A model generated the notes under the pieces. It ran no database searches. It had not been told where the DNA came from and saw nothing but the letters and a program-made list of their open reading frames with translations. From assembly GCF_036346875.1 (NCBI RefSeq), contig NZ_CP107852.1, positions 5,332,001-5,396,000 of the forward strand: 64,000 nt of DNA. The letters are read 5' to 3'. Shown piece after piece: positions 18,348 through 27,634 of the stretch (its first letter is position 1; every line of letters starts with the position of its first letter). Origin of the DNA: Nocardia sp. NBC_00508. GTDB taxonomy: Bacteria; Actinomycetota; Actinomycetes; Mycobacteriales; Mycobacteriaceae. Made by a program: the position numbers and the translations under genes.

Positions 18348-19427
18348 GTGGTGGATTACAGCACGGTTTTCGATCGAGTCCGTGGCTCGCTGCTGGGTGG
18401 GGCGATCGGTGACGCGCTCGGGTGGCCCATCGAATTCCTGCAGCTCGAGCAGATTCGTCAGCGCTATGGCGCGGAAGGCGTGACGGACTTCCTCCCACAG
18501 TATGCGCAGGACGCGCCGCAGCAGATCACCGATGACACCCAGATGACGCTGTTCACCGCGGAGGGATTGTTGCGGTCGGCGCCGAGCGCTGACCCGGTGC
18601 CTGCGCTGCGCCGAGCGTATCTGCGTTGGTTGCAGACCCAGCGGCAGGAAGAGCCCGCCCTCCAGGCCGACGGGTGGCTGGTGGGTCTGCCGTTTCTGTA
18701 TGCGGTGCGTGCGCCGGGGAATGCGTGCATGTCCGGGCTGGGGCAGCAGGCACGCGGATATCTCGCGCCGCGCTCGTTCGGTGAAATGGGTCCGGTGAAT
18801 CCGCAGTCGAAGGGGTGCGGCACGGTGATGCGGTCGGCGCCTTTCGGGCTCGCAGGTATGGGGCCTGATCGTGCCTTCACCACGGCCGCGCGGGCCGCCC
18901 AGCTGACCCACGGACATCCCACGGGATACCTCGCGGCGGGTGCGTTCGCGGCGCTGATCGATCGTGTGGTGAGTGGTATCGAGCTATCGATTGCGGTGCG
19001 GGAGACGGTTGCCCAGCTCGCCGCGTTTCCCGCGAGTGACGAGACGGTGGCCGCGCTGACCCGAGCCGTCGAGTTGTCCGAGCATGCGGCCACCGCCGAA
19101 CAGGTGGAGCAGGTCGGCGCCGGGTGGATCGCCGAGGAGTGTCTGGGCATCGCGGTGTACTGCGCCTTGTACGCGGCCTTGACCGGCGATCCGCGCGCAG
19201 CGCTCCTGCTGTCGGTGAACCACTCCGGTGACTCCGATTCCACCGGTGCGGTCGCGGGCAATCTGATCGGAGCCGTCCATGGTGTCTCCGGGTTGCCGAT
19301 GGAGTGGGCGGCCGCTGTCGAGGGGCGCGATGTGCTGGTCCAGGTCGCGGACGATCTCGTCATGAATTTCGGACTCGGCGACCGGTCCGCCCTCGGCGCC
19401 CGGTACCCGTTCGACGAGGGGCTGTAG
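18348..19427 (+). CDS. ADP-ribosylglycohydrolase family protein
   Basis: A 359-aa all-helical DraG/ARH-type hydrolase that removes ADP-ribose from proteins or small molecules. Two metal-binding motifs are clear: ITDDTQMTLFTAEGLL near residue 63 and NHSGDSDSTGAVAGNLIGA near 290, plus the family opening RVRGSLLGGAIGDALGWP. No ADP-ribosyltransferase or toxin gene is adjacent, so its substrate is open. GTG start without a good ribosome site, close to the divergent acetyltransferase gene (82 bp between). Confidence 0.9.
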   Translation: MVDYSTVFDRVRGSLLGGAIGDALGWPIEFLQLEQIRQRYGAEGVTDFLPQYAQDAPQQITDDTQMTLFTAEGLLRSAPSADPVPALRRAYLRWLQTQRQEEPALQADGWLVGLPFLYAVRAPGNACMSGLGQQARGYLAPRSFGEMGPVNPQSKGCGTVMRSAPFGLAGMGPDRAFTTAARAAQLTHGHPTGYLAAGAFAALIDRVVSGIELSIAVRETVAQLAAFPASDETVAALTRAVELSEHAATAEQVEQVGAGWIAEECLGIAVYCALYAALTGDPRAALLLSVNHSGDSDSTGAVAGNLIGAVHGVSGLPMEWAAAVEGRDVLVQVADDLVMNFGLGDRSALGARYPFDEGL

Positions 19428-19509
19428 AGGTTCTCCCGCGGTTGACGGGGCAATGCCACCCAGGTGTACCGGCTCCCTGCCTCCGATGGCAATGCTTCGT
19501 CGACTCAGC

Positions 19510-19929
19510 TCACGCGACGCAGAACTCGTTGCCCTCGGGGTCGGCCATGGTCACCCAGCTGTACGGCCCCTGCCGCCCCTCGTGCAGCACCTTCGCTCCG
19601 ATGCCGACCAGCCGCTCGACCTCGGCCGCCCGGTGCTCCGCGCTCACCCGAATGTCCAGATGCATGCGGTTCTTGACCGCCTTGGCCTCGGGGACGAGCT
19701 GGAAGAGCACACGCGGCCGGTCAGGATGGCGGATGGCTGTCCCTACCTTCCACACCAGCTTCCCCCGATGCGTCGTGGTCTCGTCCTCCGACGCGTGCCC
19801 CTGAGCGACCATGCTGCGGATGAACTCCTCGTCTTGCGGCTCGACCTCCCAGCCCAGCGCCTCCGCCCACCAGTCGGCAAGCGTGTGGGGGTCGGCACAG
19901 TCGAGGACAACCTGAAATTCGTAACCCAT
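19510..19929 (-). CDS. VOC-family (glyoxalase-like) protein
   Basis: A 139-aa vicinal-oxygen-chelate fold protein with paired beta-alpha-beta-beta-beta units: FQVVLDCADPHTLADWWAEALGW at the start and MHLDIRVSAEHRAAEVERLVGIGAKVL in the second half, ending VTMADPEGNEFCV. VOC proteins include dioxygenases and resistance proteins, and this subtype is usually unassigned. It stands alone between the ADP-ribosylglycohydrolase and the LysR fragment. The conserved DPEGNEF end gives confidence in the frame. Confidence 0.85.
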   Translation of the reverse strand: MGYEFQVVLDCADPHTLADWWAEALGWEVEPQDEEFIRSMVAQGHASEDETTTHRGKLVWKVGTAIRHPDRPRVLFQLVPEAKAVKNRMHLDIRVSAEHRAAEVERLVGIGAKVLHEGRQGPYSWVTMADPEGNEFCVA

Positions 19930-20001
19930 GCCCGAACCCTAGCCACCCCGGACGACACTTCCCGGGTGGATCGCGGCACCGAGCCGGACGTCCTCGCCGG
20001 T

Positions 20002-20480
20002 CTACCCATCTCCCGGTTCGGTCTGTCGTCGGCACACGTCCAGCACGCGGCCACACAGCCATCGGTGCGCCGGGTCCGCATCCAGCCGGGCATGCCACAG
20101 CAGTGACACGGTCACCTCTGGGGCTCGAAATGGCAACTCGAAGGAGTGCATTCCGCGCCGCAGGTTCGCGGTGTGGCGCCCGGGAACCGTGGCAACCAGG
20201 TCAGAGGCTCTTGCCAGCGCCAAAGCAGCGCCAAAGCCGTCCACTACCGTCACGACGTCCCGTCGGCGTCCGGTCGGGTGCAGAGCCTCGTCCACCAGCC
20301 CCTCGGCCAGCCCACGCCGTGAGACGTGCACATGCCGTGCCGACGCGTACCGTGCCGCGGTCATCTTCCCGGTGCTCAGCGGGTGCTCGCTGCGGACCAC
20401 ACCGATGAACCGGTCGGTGAACAGGGGCTCGTTCACAACGTCGAATCCGGATCGGCTGTGGCAGTGCGGCATACAGATAG
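20002..20480 (-). pseudogene. LysR-type regulator, 5'-truncated remnant
   Basis: The frame encodes only the C-terminal effector-binding half of a LysR regulator: LFTDRFIGVVRSEHPLS, then RHVHVSRRGL, ALALARASDLVATVP and SLLWHARLDADPAHRWLC. No helix-turn-helix exists upstream. The family sequence stops at about 20470, just before the 3' end of the TetR gene, which occupies the place of the missing N-terminal half. The frame nominally extends to 20571 inside the TetR gene but that part is not LysR-like. It looks like a gene cut by a rearrangement that brought in the TetR/efflux pair. Confidence 0.8.
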
Positions 20481-20497
20481 ACCGGTGGTCGTTGCGG

Positions 20498-21118
20498 TCA
20501 GGGCAGTAGTTGGCGGATGAGCGCGTCGGTGGCCCAGTCCTGCCAGTCCTGGCTCGTCCAGCCGCGTTCATGGACGAGTAGGTGATAGGTCTCGGGCGCG
20601 AGGACGGCCAAGGCGATGTCGGCGGCGCGTTCGGGGTGGAGTCCGGGGCGTAGGGGAGTCTTGGCGGCCAGGGCCTCGCCGAGACGGAGTTGGACGGTGT
20701 GGCGCTGGGCGATATTGGTCTGCCACAGATCGGCCAGTTCCGGGTCGGTGGCCGCGGCCGAGCGGACCGCCTCCAACAAGGGAGTGACCCGGCCCAGGAT
20801 CGCTCCGGCGGCGGCTACTTGCAGCTGGATCTGCTCGGTCGCCGATGCTGCCACTGCCTGGGCGAACCAGGGCCGGTCGAGCGTGGCGACGGGCTCGGTG
20901 TCGCCCGCGATCTCGACGTCGAGCAACTCGGTCAGAATCGCGCGCTTGGTGGCGAAGGTGAAATACAGGGTCTGCACGGCCATTCCGGCTTCCTCGGCGA
21001 TGGCCTTCATGGTGGTCGCGGTGTAGCCGCGGGTGGTGAACAGTTCCCGCGCGGCCGCGAGCATGCGGGCACGGTTGGCTGAGGTCCGGGCGGCGCGTAC
21101 TCCGGTGTTCTTCGGCAT
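20498..21118 (-). CDS. TetR-family repressor of the adjacent efflux gene
   Basis: A 206-aa TetR regulator. The N-terminal DNA-binding domain reads ANRARMLAAARELFTTRGYTATTMKAIAEEAGMAVQ then TLYFTFATKRAILTEL, a textbook TetR helix-turn-helix. The ligand domain is helical. It is divergent from the DHA2 efflux gene with a 78-bp shared region that carries a perfect inverted repeat, so it very likely represses the pump and itself until an inducer binds. Confidence 0.92.
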   Translation of the reverse strand: MPKNTGVRAARTSANRARMLAAARELFTTRGYTATTMKAIAEEAGMAVQTLYFTFATKRAILTELLDVEIAGDTEPVATLDRPWFAQAVAASATEQIQLQVAAAGAILGRVTPLLEAVRSAAATDPELADLWQTNIAQRHTVQLRLGEALAAKTPLRPGLHPERAADIALAVLAPETYHLLVHERGWTSQDWQDWATDALIRQLLP

Positions 21119-21160
21119 GGACCAGATGGTACTTGACTGGAGTACGGCTCTAGTGGAACA

Positions 21161-21187
21161 TTTCGCTAGATCAATGCTCTAGCGAAA
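21161..21187. promoter_or_regulatory. TetR operator between repressor and pump
   Basis: Perfect 10-bp arms, tttcgctaga (21161-21170) and its reverse complement (21178-21187), flank a 7-bp spacer. The right arm runs into the ribosome site of the pump gene. A smaller inverted pair, gtact (21129-21133) and agtac (21141-21145), lies closer to the repressor gene. A possible -35 box ttgact starts at 21133. Confidence 0.75.
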
Positions 21188-21196
21188 GGGAGTGTG

Positions 21197-22621
21197 ATGG
21201 GTGGGAAAGGGCGGCTGCGATTGCTGCTGATCACCGTTGTCGAACTGGTGATCTTCTTGGACACGACGGTGTTGAACGTGGCGCTGCCCGAGATCGGCAG
21301 GCACTTCGACCTGGGTGAAGCAGGATTGGGCTGGGTGACCAACGCCTATCTCCTCGCGTTCGGCGGCTTCATGCTGCTGGGTGGTCGTGCGGCCGACCTG
21401 TACGGTCCGCGCCGCATGTTCGGCATCGGGCTGTCGGTTTTCACGATCGCGTCGGCACTGGCCGGATTCGCGAGTACGGCGTGGCTGCTGATCGGTGCGC
21501 GCGCTGTGCAGGGTGTCGGTGCGGCCGTGGTGATTCCGGCTCAGCTGGCCCTGCTCACCGCGGCGTTCACCGAACCCGCCGCGCGGCGCCGGGCATTCGG
21601 AGTGTGGAGTGCGATGGGCGCGGCGGGTGCGGCGATCGGCACCGCAGTGGGCGGACCGCTGACGGATACGTACGGCTGGCCGTCGATCTTCCTGATCAAT
21701 CTTCCGGTCGGGGTGCTGGCGCTGGCGTTGCTCCGATCGCTGCCCGCGGATCCGCCCGCCACGGAACGAGCCGACGGGCGACTCGACGTGCCGGGTGCGC
21801 TCACCGGAACGGCCGCGCTGTTGATCATCGGATACTCGATCGGGGCGTGGGGCGATCCTGGCACCCGCGTTCTGGCCTGGGCTCTGCTCGGTATCGGTGT
21901 CGCCCTGTTCGCCGGTTTCCTGGTCATCGAGAAGCGCAGTTCGCACCCGCTGATGCCATTGCGGCTGTTCGCGATTCGCCAGGTGAGTGGTTCCTCCGCG
22001 GTGAACGCGCTCGTCGGTGCGGCGCATGTTCCAGCGTTCGCGCTGCTCGCGCTGTATCTACAGAACACCCAGGGCTACAGCCCGACGTTGTCGGGATTGG
22101 CGGTGCTGCCGGTCGCGGTGGTCAATATCGTGGTGTCCCGCACGCTCATCCCGTTCGCGTTGGCGCGGATCGGCCCCCGCGGCGTGCTGGCTGCCGGAAT
22201 GGCGCTGCAGGCCGCGGCACTGGGCTGGTTCGCCAGGCTGCCGGAGCACGGCTCGTACGTCACCGATGTGCTGCCCGCGGCGATTGTCTTCGGCATCGGG
22301 CTACCTGCCGCTTTCGTCGGTGTCACAGTCCCGGCCGTCACCGCGGTGGGCGACGCCGATCGCGGCATCGCCGCTGGTGTCGTCAACACCGCACAGCGCG
22401 TCGGATCCGGGATCGGCGTGACGGCCGTGCTGCTGCTGGCGCAAACCGTGACCGAAAAGTCAACGAGCAGTCATTCTTTCGTCGACGGCATCCGCGCGGG
22501 GTTCGCCGCCGCAGCCATGCTGGCGCTGCTCGGCTGCCTGCTCACGGTCCTGGTGTTGCGCGTTCCACGCACCGATCCGGTCGCAGAACCCGGCGCCACG
22601 GCGCCGTCCGCCATTCGCTGA
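21197..22621 (+). CDS. DHA2-family MFS drug efflux pump
   Basis: A 474-aa transporter with about 14 hydrophobic helices. The DHA2 signature is visible: LDTTVLNVALPEIGRHFDL in helix 1, WVTNAYLLAFGGFMLLGGRAADLYGPRR in helices 2-3, and the motif C antiporter stretch GAAGAAIGTAVGGPLTD. These proton antiporters export lipophilic drugs or signals. It is controlled by the divergent TetR gene. ATG 21197 has aaaggga 5 bp upstream; GTG 21194 directly before it is also possible. Confidence 0.92.
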   Translation: MGGKGRLRLLLITVVELVIFLDTTVLNVALPEIGRHFDLGEAGLGWVTNAYLLAFGGFMLLGGRAADLYGPRRMFGIGLSVFTIASALAGFASTAWLLIGARAVQGVGAAVVIPAQLALLTAAFTEPAARRRAFGVWSAMGAAGAAIGTAVGGPLTDTYGWPSIFLINLPVGVLALALLRSLPADPPATERADGRLDVPGALTGTAALLIIGYSIGAWGDPGTRVLAWALLGIGVALFAGFLVIEKRSSHPLMPLRLFAIRQVSGSSAVNALVGAAHVPAFALLALYLQNTQGYSPTLSGLAVLPVAVVNIVVSRTLIPFALARIGPRGVLAAGMALQAAALGWFARLPEHGSYVTDVLPAAIVFGIGLPAAFVGVTVPAVTAVGDADRGIAAGVVNTAQRVGSGIGVTAVLLLAQTVTEKSTSSHSFVDGIRAGFAAAAMLALLGCLLTVLVLRVPRTDPVAEPGATAPSAIR

Positions 22622-22848
22622 GCGGAGCCGAGATGCGCCCGGCCACATACCGATCCGCCCGACGCCGCACCGGAGCGCTCGACTCGCCGCTGGCTGACGG
22701 CACTCATCCGCTACCTGACGCGGCGGCATCCAGCGACACTGATGCTGGACGACGCGTTTGCCGCAGCGGCTGCCGGACGGTGGGCGGCAGTCGGAAAGCA
22801 TCCGCCGGAACTGGTCGCGTCGGCATTCCCGCTGCCACGGCCGGTGTC
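22622..22848. other. Gap with weak coding character
   Basis: This 227-bp gap between the pump and the convergent esterase contains a forward frame that reads like protein, around ATG 22742 (MLDDAFAAAAAGRW), before it runs into the esterase gene antisense. I do not recognise it; it may be a gene remnant or chance. No terminator hairpin was seen. Confidence 0.3.
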
Positions 22849-23823
22849 TCACGCGCCGAGCGCGCGGGCCAGGTGTGGCCAGGAATCGTGCAGGTCCGCC
22901 TCGAATTGTCCCCAGGTGTGCGCGCCCTCCAGGCGGTTGACATGGATCGCAGGCAGGCCGAGGTCGGCGAGACGCTCCGCGAAGGCCGCCGTGCACGAGC
23001 TCGCGATCGCCTCGAGCGGTGGGAACGGCAGGCCGCCTCGGTCGATCGCGCCGGGAGTGCCGGAAGCGGCGGACAAGTAGACCGTCTTCCCGGCAAGGGC
23101 GGGCGCATGCGCGAACGCGTCGTGGATCCGCCAGATCGTCTCGCCGGGTGCCCCCCACATGTTCGCCGGGTTCCCGCCGCCGCGGATCACCTGCGCGCTG
23201 ACCATCGCCACGCCGACAGCGTCGGCGGCCCAGGGGCACCCGCTGTAGGCCGCCACGGCCTGATACGCATCGGGCGCCTGGATCGCGAGGTCGATCGCGG
23301 AGGCCGCGCTCATCGACACCCCCGCGATCGCGTTGCGTCCGGTGGCCCCCAGTTCGTGGTCGAGGGTCGACGGTAGTTCTCGCGTGAGATAGGTCTGCCA
23401 CCGGTTGCGGCCGACCGCTGGATCGTCGGCCAGCCAGTCGGTGTACATGCTGAAGGCGCCGCCGACCGGCATCACCACGTTGACATGCTTGTCGGCGAAG
23501 AACTCTCGGACGTCCGTGTCGTCCCACCATGAGATTCCGTCTACACCGCCACCGATACCGGTGAGCAGGTACAGCGTTGGTGCGGGCCCACCACCCGCGG
23601 CCCGGATCACCCGATGGGTGACCACCCGATCCATCGAGGGTGAGTAGACATCGATCTGCGATACGGAACCTCCAAGGGGAGTCCGGCCGACCACGTGTGC
23701 TCGCTCGGGGGCGGCTTCGGCAGGGCGGATGGAGAACACGGATGCCGCGGCAGCGGTCGCCAGCACGCTGAGGAACGCGCCCAAATACTTTGAAGCACTC
23801 ACTATTCCGTAGTACCCATCCAT
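22849..23823 (-). CDS. Antigen-85-like secreted esterase/mycolyltransferase
   Basis: A 324-aa secreted alpha/beta hydrolase of the esterase D/antigen 85 family. The signal region LGAFLSVLATAAAASVFS is followed by AEA, then the family fold: SVSQIDVYSPSMDRVV, LYLLTGIGGGVDGISWW, catalytic Ser in AGVSMSAASAIDLA and final His in GAHTWGQFEADLHDSW. Antigen 85 enzymes transfer mycolic acids to trehalose or arabinogalactan in the envelope, which supports a mycolate-bearing host. ATG 23823 is taken; GTG 23799 would still leave a signal peptide. Confidence 0.87.
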   Translation of the reverse strand: MDGYYGIVSASKYLGAFLSVLATAAAASVFSIRPAEAAPERAHVVGRTPLGGSVSQIDVYSPSMDRVVTHRVIRAAGGGPAPTLYLLTGIGGGVDGISWWDDTDVREFFADKHVNVVMPVGGAFSMYTDWLADDPAVGRNRWQTYLTRELPSTLDHELGATGRNAIAGVSMSAASAIDLAIQAPDAYQAVAAYSGCPWAADAVGVAMVSAQVIRGGGNPANMWGAPGETIWRIHDAFAHAPALAGKTVYLSAASGTPGAIDRGGLPFPPLEAIASSCTAAFAERLADLGLPAIHVNRLEGAHTWGQFEADLHDSWPHLARALGA

Positions 23824-24277
23824 CGGCGCCGCACTCCGAACAGTGGGGCGCACCTGCACCCGGCCAGCGGCTGGGGGGAACGCGAAAGGGGCACCGGGAC
23901 AATAGGTCTGCGATCGGCACCGTTGCGCAGGCATGCGACGCTGCCACAGCTCGTGCGAATGCGACGCGACTCGAACAGCGAAGTCCCGTCGATAGAGTAT
24001 TGGCCTGCAACGAATTTGGTAGCAGCCATCACGACTTCTCATCCCCGCGGTACCGAAAACTGGGTACCCGATTACGCACCGAACATTGTCGACGAGAAGT
24101 CCGCTTCGAACGCGCGGCGATTGTCAACGCGCGGCAGCAAATCCGAAAACGGACCAAATCGGAGTGGTGCACGCATTGCTTCTGCGCTGGTCCAGGGCAG
24201 TTAATGGTGTAGAGCCGGGCCACCGAAACGGTCGCGCACCCCCGGTGCAGTGAAACCAGCAACAAGGAGGCAGCGCT
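23824..24277. other. Intergenic region between esterase and repeat-protein genes
   Basis: About 450 bp separating two divergent genes. It must hold both promoters. I see no gene, only a strong ribosome site aaggagg at 24264-24270 for the repeat protein and two ggtacc sites at 24049 and 24063 of unknown meaning. Confidence 0.45.
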
Positions 24278-25999
24278 ATGCCTACTATCACTTCTGTATC
24301 ACCGACCTCGGGGCCGACTTCCGGGGGTAACAGCGTCGTCATCACCGGCACCGGGTTTGCGTTCGTACCGACCACGGTGCGGTTCGGTGCGAACGCAACC
24401 ACTTTTACGATCAATTCCCCCACGCAGATAACGGCGATCGCTCCGTCGGGGACGGGCACGGTGCAGGTCACTGTATCCAACTCGGACGGGACGAGTAACG
24501 GGGTCCCCTATACCTTCGCTCAGGTTCCCTCGTTGACATCGCTCAGCCCCACCGGAGGACCGGCCGCCGGTGGGACTCCTGTGACTCTTACCGGTTCGAG
24601 CCTGTCCGGTACTACCGCCGTGAATTTCGGTGCTACGCCAGCGGTTTCGTTCACGGTGGTGTCGGATACGCAGGTCACCGCGGTCGCTCCGCCCGGGGCG
24701 GGCACGGTGCAGGTGACGGTCACTACGCCGTTGGGTTCAAGTAATGGTCTTCCGTTCACGTATGTGGGGGTCCCCGTGATTGTTTCGATCAGTCCGAGTT
24801 CGGGTCCGGTGAGCGGTGGCGTTCTGGTGAGCTTGACCGGCTCTGGGTTCACGGGTGCTACCGCAGTGAATTTCGGTGCTACTCCGGCCACGTTCTTCGG
24901 TGTGTTGTCCGATACCTCGATCATCGCCATTGCTCCTCCGGGAACGGGGACAGTGGCGGTCACGGTGACGGCCGCGGCTGGTACGAGTGCCGGGGTTTCG
25001 TTCACGTACGTGCCGGCTCCGACGTTGACGTCGATCAGCCCGACTACGGGTCCGGTGACCGGAGGAACCACGGTCACGCTGACCGGTACCGGGTTCACGG
25101 GTGCTACCGCGGTGGTCTTCGGCATCCTTCCGGCGACGTCGTTCACGGTCAACTCGCCTACGCAGATCACCGCCGTCACTCCAGTAGGGATCGGTACCGT
25201 GCCTGTCACGGTCGCCACCCCCGGTGGTATCGCTACCGGGGTTTCCTTCACTTATGTGCTGCCGCCGATCCTGTTCTTCTTGAATCCGCCGGTGGGACCG
25301 CAAGCCGGTGGCACTTCGGTGACTCTTACCGGCGTGGGTCTGTCCGCCACCACCGGAGTCAATTTCGGTGCTACGCCGGCGGCTTCGTTCACGGTGGTGT
25401 CGGATTCGCAGGTCACCGCGGTCGCTCCGCCCGGCACGGGCACGGTGCAGGTGACGGTCACTACCTCGTCGGGTTCGAGTAACGGATTGCCGTTCACATA
25501 CGTGGGGATTCCCGCAATTGTTTCGATCAGTCCGAATTTCGGGCCGGTGACCGGCGGGGTTGTGGTGAGCTTGACCGGCTCTGGGTTCACGGGTGCTACC
25601 GCAGTGAATTTCGGTGCTACTCCGGCCACGTTCTTCGTCGCGTTGTCCAATACCTCGATCATTGCGCTCGCTCCTCCGGGAACGGGGACGGTGCCGGTCA
25701 CGGTGACGACTGCGGCTGGTACGAGTGCCGGGGTTTCGTTCACGTACGTGCCGGCTCCGACGTTGACGTCGATCAGCCCGACTACGGGTCCGGTGACCGG
25801 AGGAACCACGGTCACGCTGACCGGTACCGGGTTCACGGGTGCTACCGCGGTGTTCTTCGGCATCCTTCCGGCGACGTCGTTCACGATCAACTCGAGTACG
25901 CAGATCACCGCTGTCACCCCGGTGGGACTCGGTACGGTGCCCGTAACGGTCGCCACCCCAGGTGGTATCGCTACTGGGGTCTTCTACACCTACAGCTGA
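24278..25999 (+). CDS. Seven-repeat IPT/TIG domain protein
   Basis: A 573-aa protein built entirely of seven tandem IPT/TIG immunoglobulin-like repeats of about 82 aa. Each has the pattern SPTSGP..GG..V.ITGTGF, then V.FG, then ITA.AP.GTGTV.VTV. Repeats begin near residues 2, 85, 167, 249, 331, 413 and 495. Repeats 2-3-4 are duplicated as 5-6-7: matching DNA lies 738 bp apart (for example 24843 and 25581). No signal peptide, anchor or catalytic domain is seen, so export would need a non-classical route. TIG repeats usually mediate adhesion or carbohydrate contact, but its role is unknown. Strong ribosome site aaggagg. Confidence 0.88.
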   Translation: MPTITSVSPTSGPTSGGNSVVITGTGFAFVPTTVRFGANATTFTINSPTQITAIAPSGTGTVQVTVSNSDGTSNGVPYTFAQVPSLTSLSPTGGPAAGGTPVTLTGSSLSGTTAVNFGATPAVSFTVVSDTQVTAVAPPGAGTVQVTVTTPLGSSNGLPFTYVGVPVIVSISPSSGPVSGGVLVSLTGSGFTGATAVNFGATPATFFGVLSDTSIIAIAPPGTGTVAVTVTAAAGTSAGVSFTYVPAPTLTSISPTTGPVTGGTTVTLTGTGFTGATAVVFGILPATSFTVNSPTQITAVTPVGIGTVPVTVATPGGIATGVSFTYVLPPILFFLNPPVGPQAGGTSVTLTGVGLSATTGVNFGATPAASFTVVSDSQVTAVAPPGTGTVQVTVTTSSGSSNGLPFTYVGIPAIVSISPNFGPVTGGVVVSLTGSGFTGATAVNFGATPATFFVALSNTSIIALAPPGTGTVPVTVTTAAGTSAGVSFTYVPAPTLTSISPTTGPVTGGTTVTLTGTGFTGATAVFFGILPATSFTINSSTQITAVTPVGLGTVPVTVATPGGIATGVFYTYS

Positions 26000-26047
26000 C
26001 GGACCGTCCCGCACGGGCCTCGGCCTGAGCGGGGGCAGGTGCGAGCA

Positions 26048-26087
26048 CCGAAGGGACCGACTCGGATTCGCGGGCCGGTCCTTTCGG
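26048..26087 (+). terminator. Terminator after the TIG repeat gene
   Basis: Arms 26048-26059 (ccgaagggaccg) and 26076-26087 pair over 12 bp with one G-T wobble, loop 16 nt. It lies 48 bp after the stop codon, between the convergent repeat-protein and hydrolase genes. Confidence 0.65.
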
Positions 26088-26124
26088 CTGGAGGCGTTCG
26101 GGCCAGGATGTTCCGGAGGACGTT

Positions 26125-27043
26125 TCAGTCGACGGTGCTCGGGTCCGTCCGCAATGTCCGATCGAGGAATTCGAGGACGGTTTCGGTGTAGAGGCGCGGT
26201 TCGGTCTTCAGTCCTGCCAAGTGTTCGACGTTCGGCAGTATGCGGGCACGGAACTGTGGGTACCGTCCGGCGAAGGATCGGACCGAGTCGGGCGTGATGA
26301 TCCGATCGTCGCCGCCTGAGATGGTCAGGGCGGGAACTCGCTCGATGGCAGGCGTCGGGGCCGGAGGCCAGTCGACACCCAGCATGAGCAGCGCGGTGGC
26401 GCTCATCGAGGCGGCCGTGGCCTTTCCGGCGGGGCCGACCGAGAAGAGGTCCGGCACAGGCAACGCGCCGGCCCGGAGAAAGCTTTCGAAGATCTCGCGC
26501 GCGTCCTCGCCGGGCCCGCTGTCGCAGACGATGGCGTCCACCGCGAACCCCTTCCGGGTCAGCGCGTGCACCGACGGGAAGGTCGAGAACGAGAATCCGT
26601 ACAACGCGATCTTGGCCGAACGGTAGGTCGGCGATTCGCGCAGCGCTGACACCACCGAAACGATGTCGGTGGTGAAATGCTCACCGACGCGCCGGAACCG
26701 GCGATCGGAGCTGCTGGCGCCATGGTTGCGATGGTCGAACAGGCACACCGTGTACCCGGCTTCGTACAGGAACTTCGCATGGGCGAGCGACGCCGACTTG
26801 CTGAGCCCGACGCCGTGTCCGAGCACCACGACCCGATCGGCATCGCCCTCGCACAACCACAGGTGGATGTGCTTGCCCGGCCGCGAACTCGACCGCCCGT
26901 TCCGTCGCGTTCAGCCCGAAATCCTCCGGAGAACGGTGGTGCTTGCGCCGCGGCGGGTGATACATGCGGAAGGCCAGCACGGCACCGAGAAGAGCGCCCG
27001 CCGGGGCCGCTACAAGTGATAATGCCTTGCGCGGCAAGGACAT
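26125..27043 (-). pseudogene. Membrane-anchored alpha/beta hydrolase, frameshifted
   Basis: Two overlapping frames together make one hydrolase. The first (ATG 27043, gggagg 8 bp upstream) encodes an anchor helix LSLVAAPAGALLGAVLAF and runs to AVEFAAG. The second continues HIHLWLCEGDADRVVVLGHG, nucleophile GFSFST-like segment, and NVEHLAGLKTEPRL to the stop at 26125. The switch lies at about 26872-26878, where one extra base restores sense if removed. So it is either a frameshift mutation or a sequencing error. The intact protein would be about 305 aa. Without the fix, only a TTG-started 243-aa piece could be made. Confidence 0.75.
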
Positions 27044-27217
27044 CGCCGACACCTCCCGATCAGTCGCCGCGATCTCTTTCGTAGCTGATGAATTCATTGC
27101 TCCTGGCTTTCGCATAGTTCGGATCAGGGCAGGGTCATCGGGATTCGGTCATGGCAAAGGCGACAGAGAGATGGCGAGTGGCGCTTCGGCGTCCTTGCCT
27201 TGGAATAGGAGTCGGAA

Positions 27218-27634
27218 TCAGGTGGCGTGTCGCCGACCGATGGCCAGACCACTGTCCGAGCGACGCGCGGCGCCCAGCGCAACCGCACCGATGAGCAGGA
27301 TCAGCCATCCGCCGGTGACGGGAAAATAAATGACCGTCAACGGAATTCCGATCGCGATCATGTACCACCCGACATGGGCGGGAACGCGGCCGGTAGCGGC
27401 CAGAGCATCGCGGGTGAGCGTCCCGATGGACAACAGCGCGATTCCGCACATCATGAACCACACGCTGGCGTCGCGCGCGAAGTAGTCGGGATCGTCGACA
27501 TCGGCGGCGGTCGCCAGGAACCCTTCGCCCGCGATGCCCGCCCAATCGTTGGGCTGGACGAAAGCCCACACGAAGTGGATCGCCGCCGTCGCGAAGATCA
27601 GCCGTGGAACCCAGGGGGCGAGCGCGGATATCAC
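27218..27634 (-). CDS. Small four-helix membrane protein
   Basis: A 138-aa protein with four predicted membrane helices (around LIFATAAIHFVWAFV, ASVWFMMCGIALLSIG, GWYMIAIGIPLTVIYF and GWLILLIGAVALGAA). The pattern is like the DUF6463 group of small membrane proteins often found beside TetR genes, but I hold this loosely. Its GTG overlaps the stop of the upstream TetR gene by 4 bp (GTGA), with aaggagg just ahead, so it is co-translated with that regulator and probably belongs to its regulon. Function unknown. Confidence 0.7.
   Translation of the reverse strand: MISALAPWVPRLIFATAAIHFVWAFVQPNDWAGIAGEGFLATAADVDDPDYFARDASVWFMMCGIALLSIGTLTRDALAATGRVPAHVGWYMIAIGIPLTVIYFPVTGGWLILLIGAVALGAARRSDSGLAIGRRHAT

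Noticed and set aside
24278..25999. CRISPR-like regular repeats
   Set aside because: The repeats are in-frame codons of IPT/TIG domains with an 82-aa period, not short direct repeats with unique spacers.
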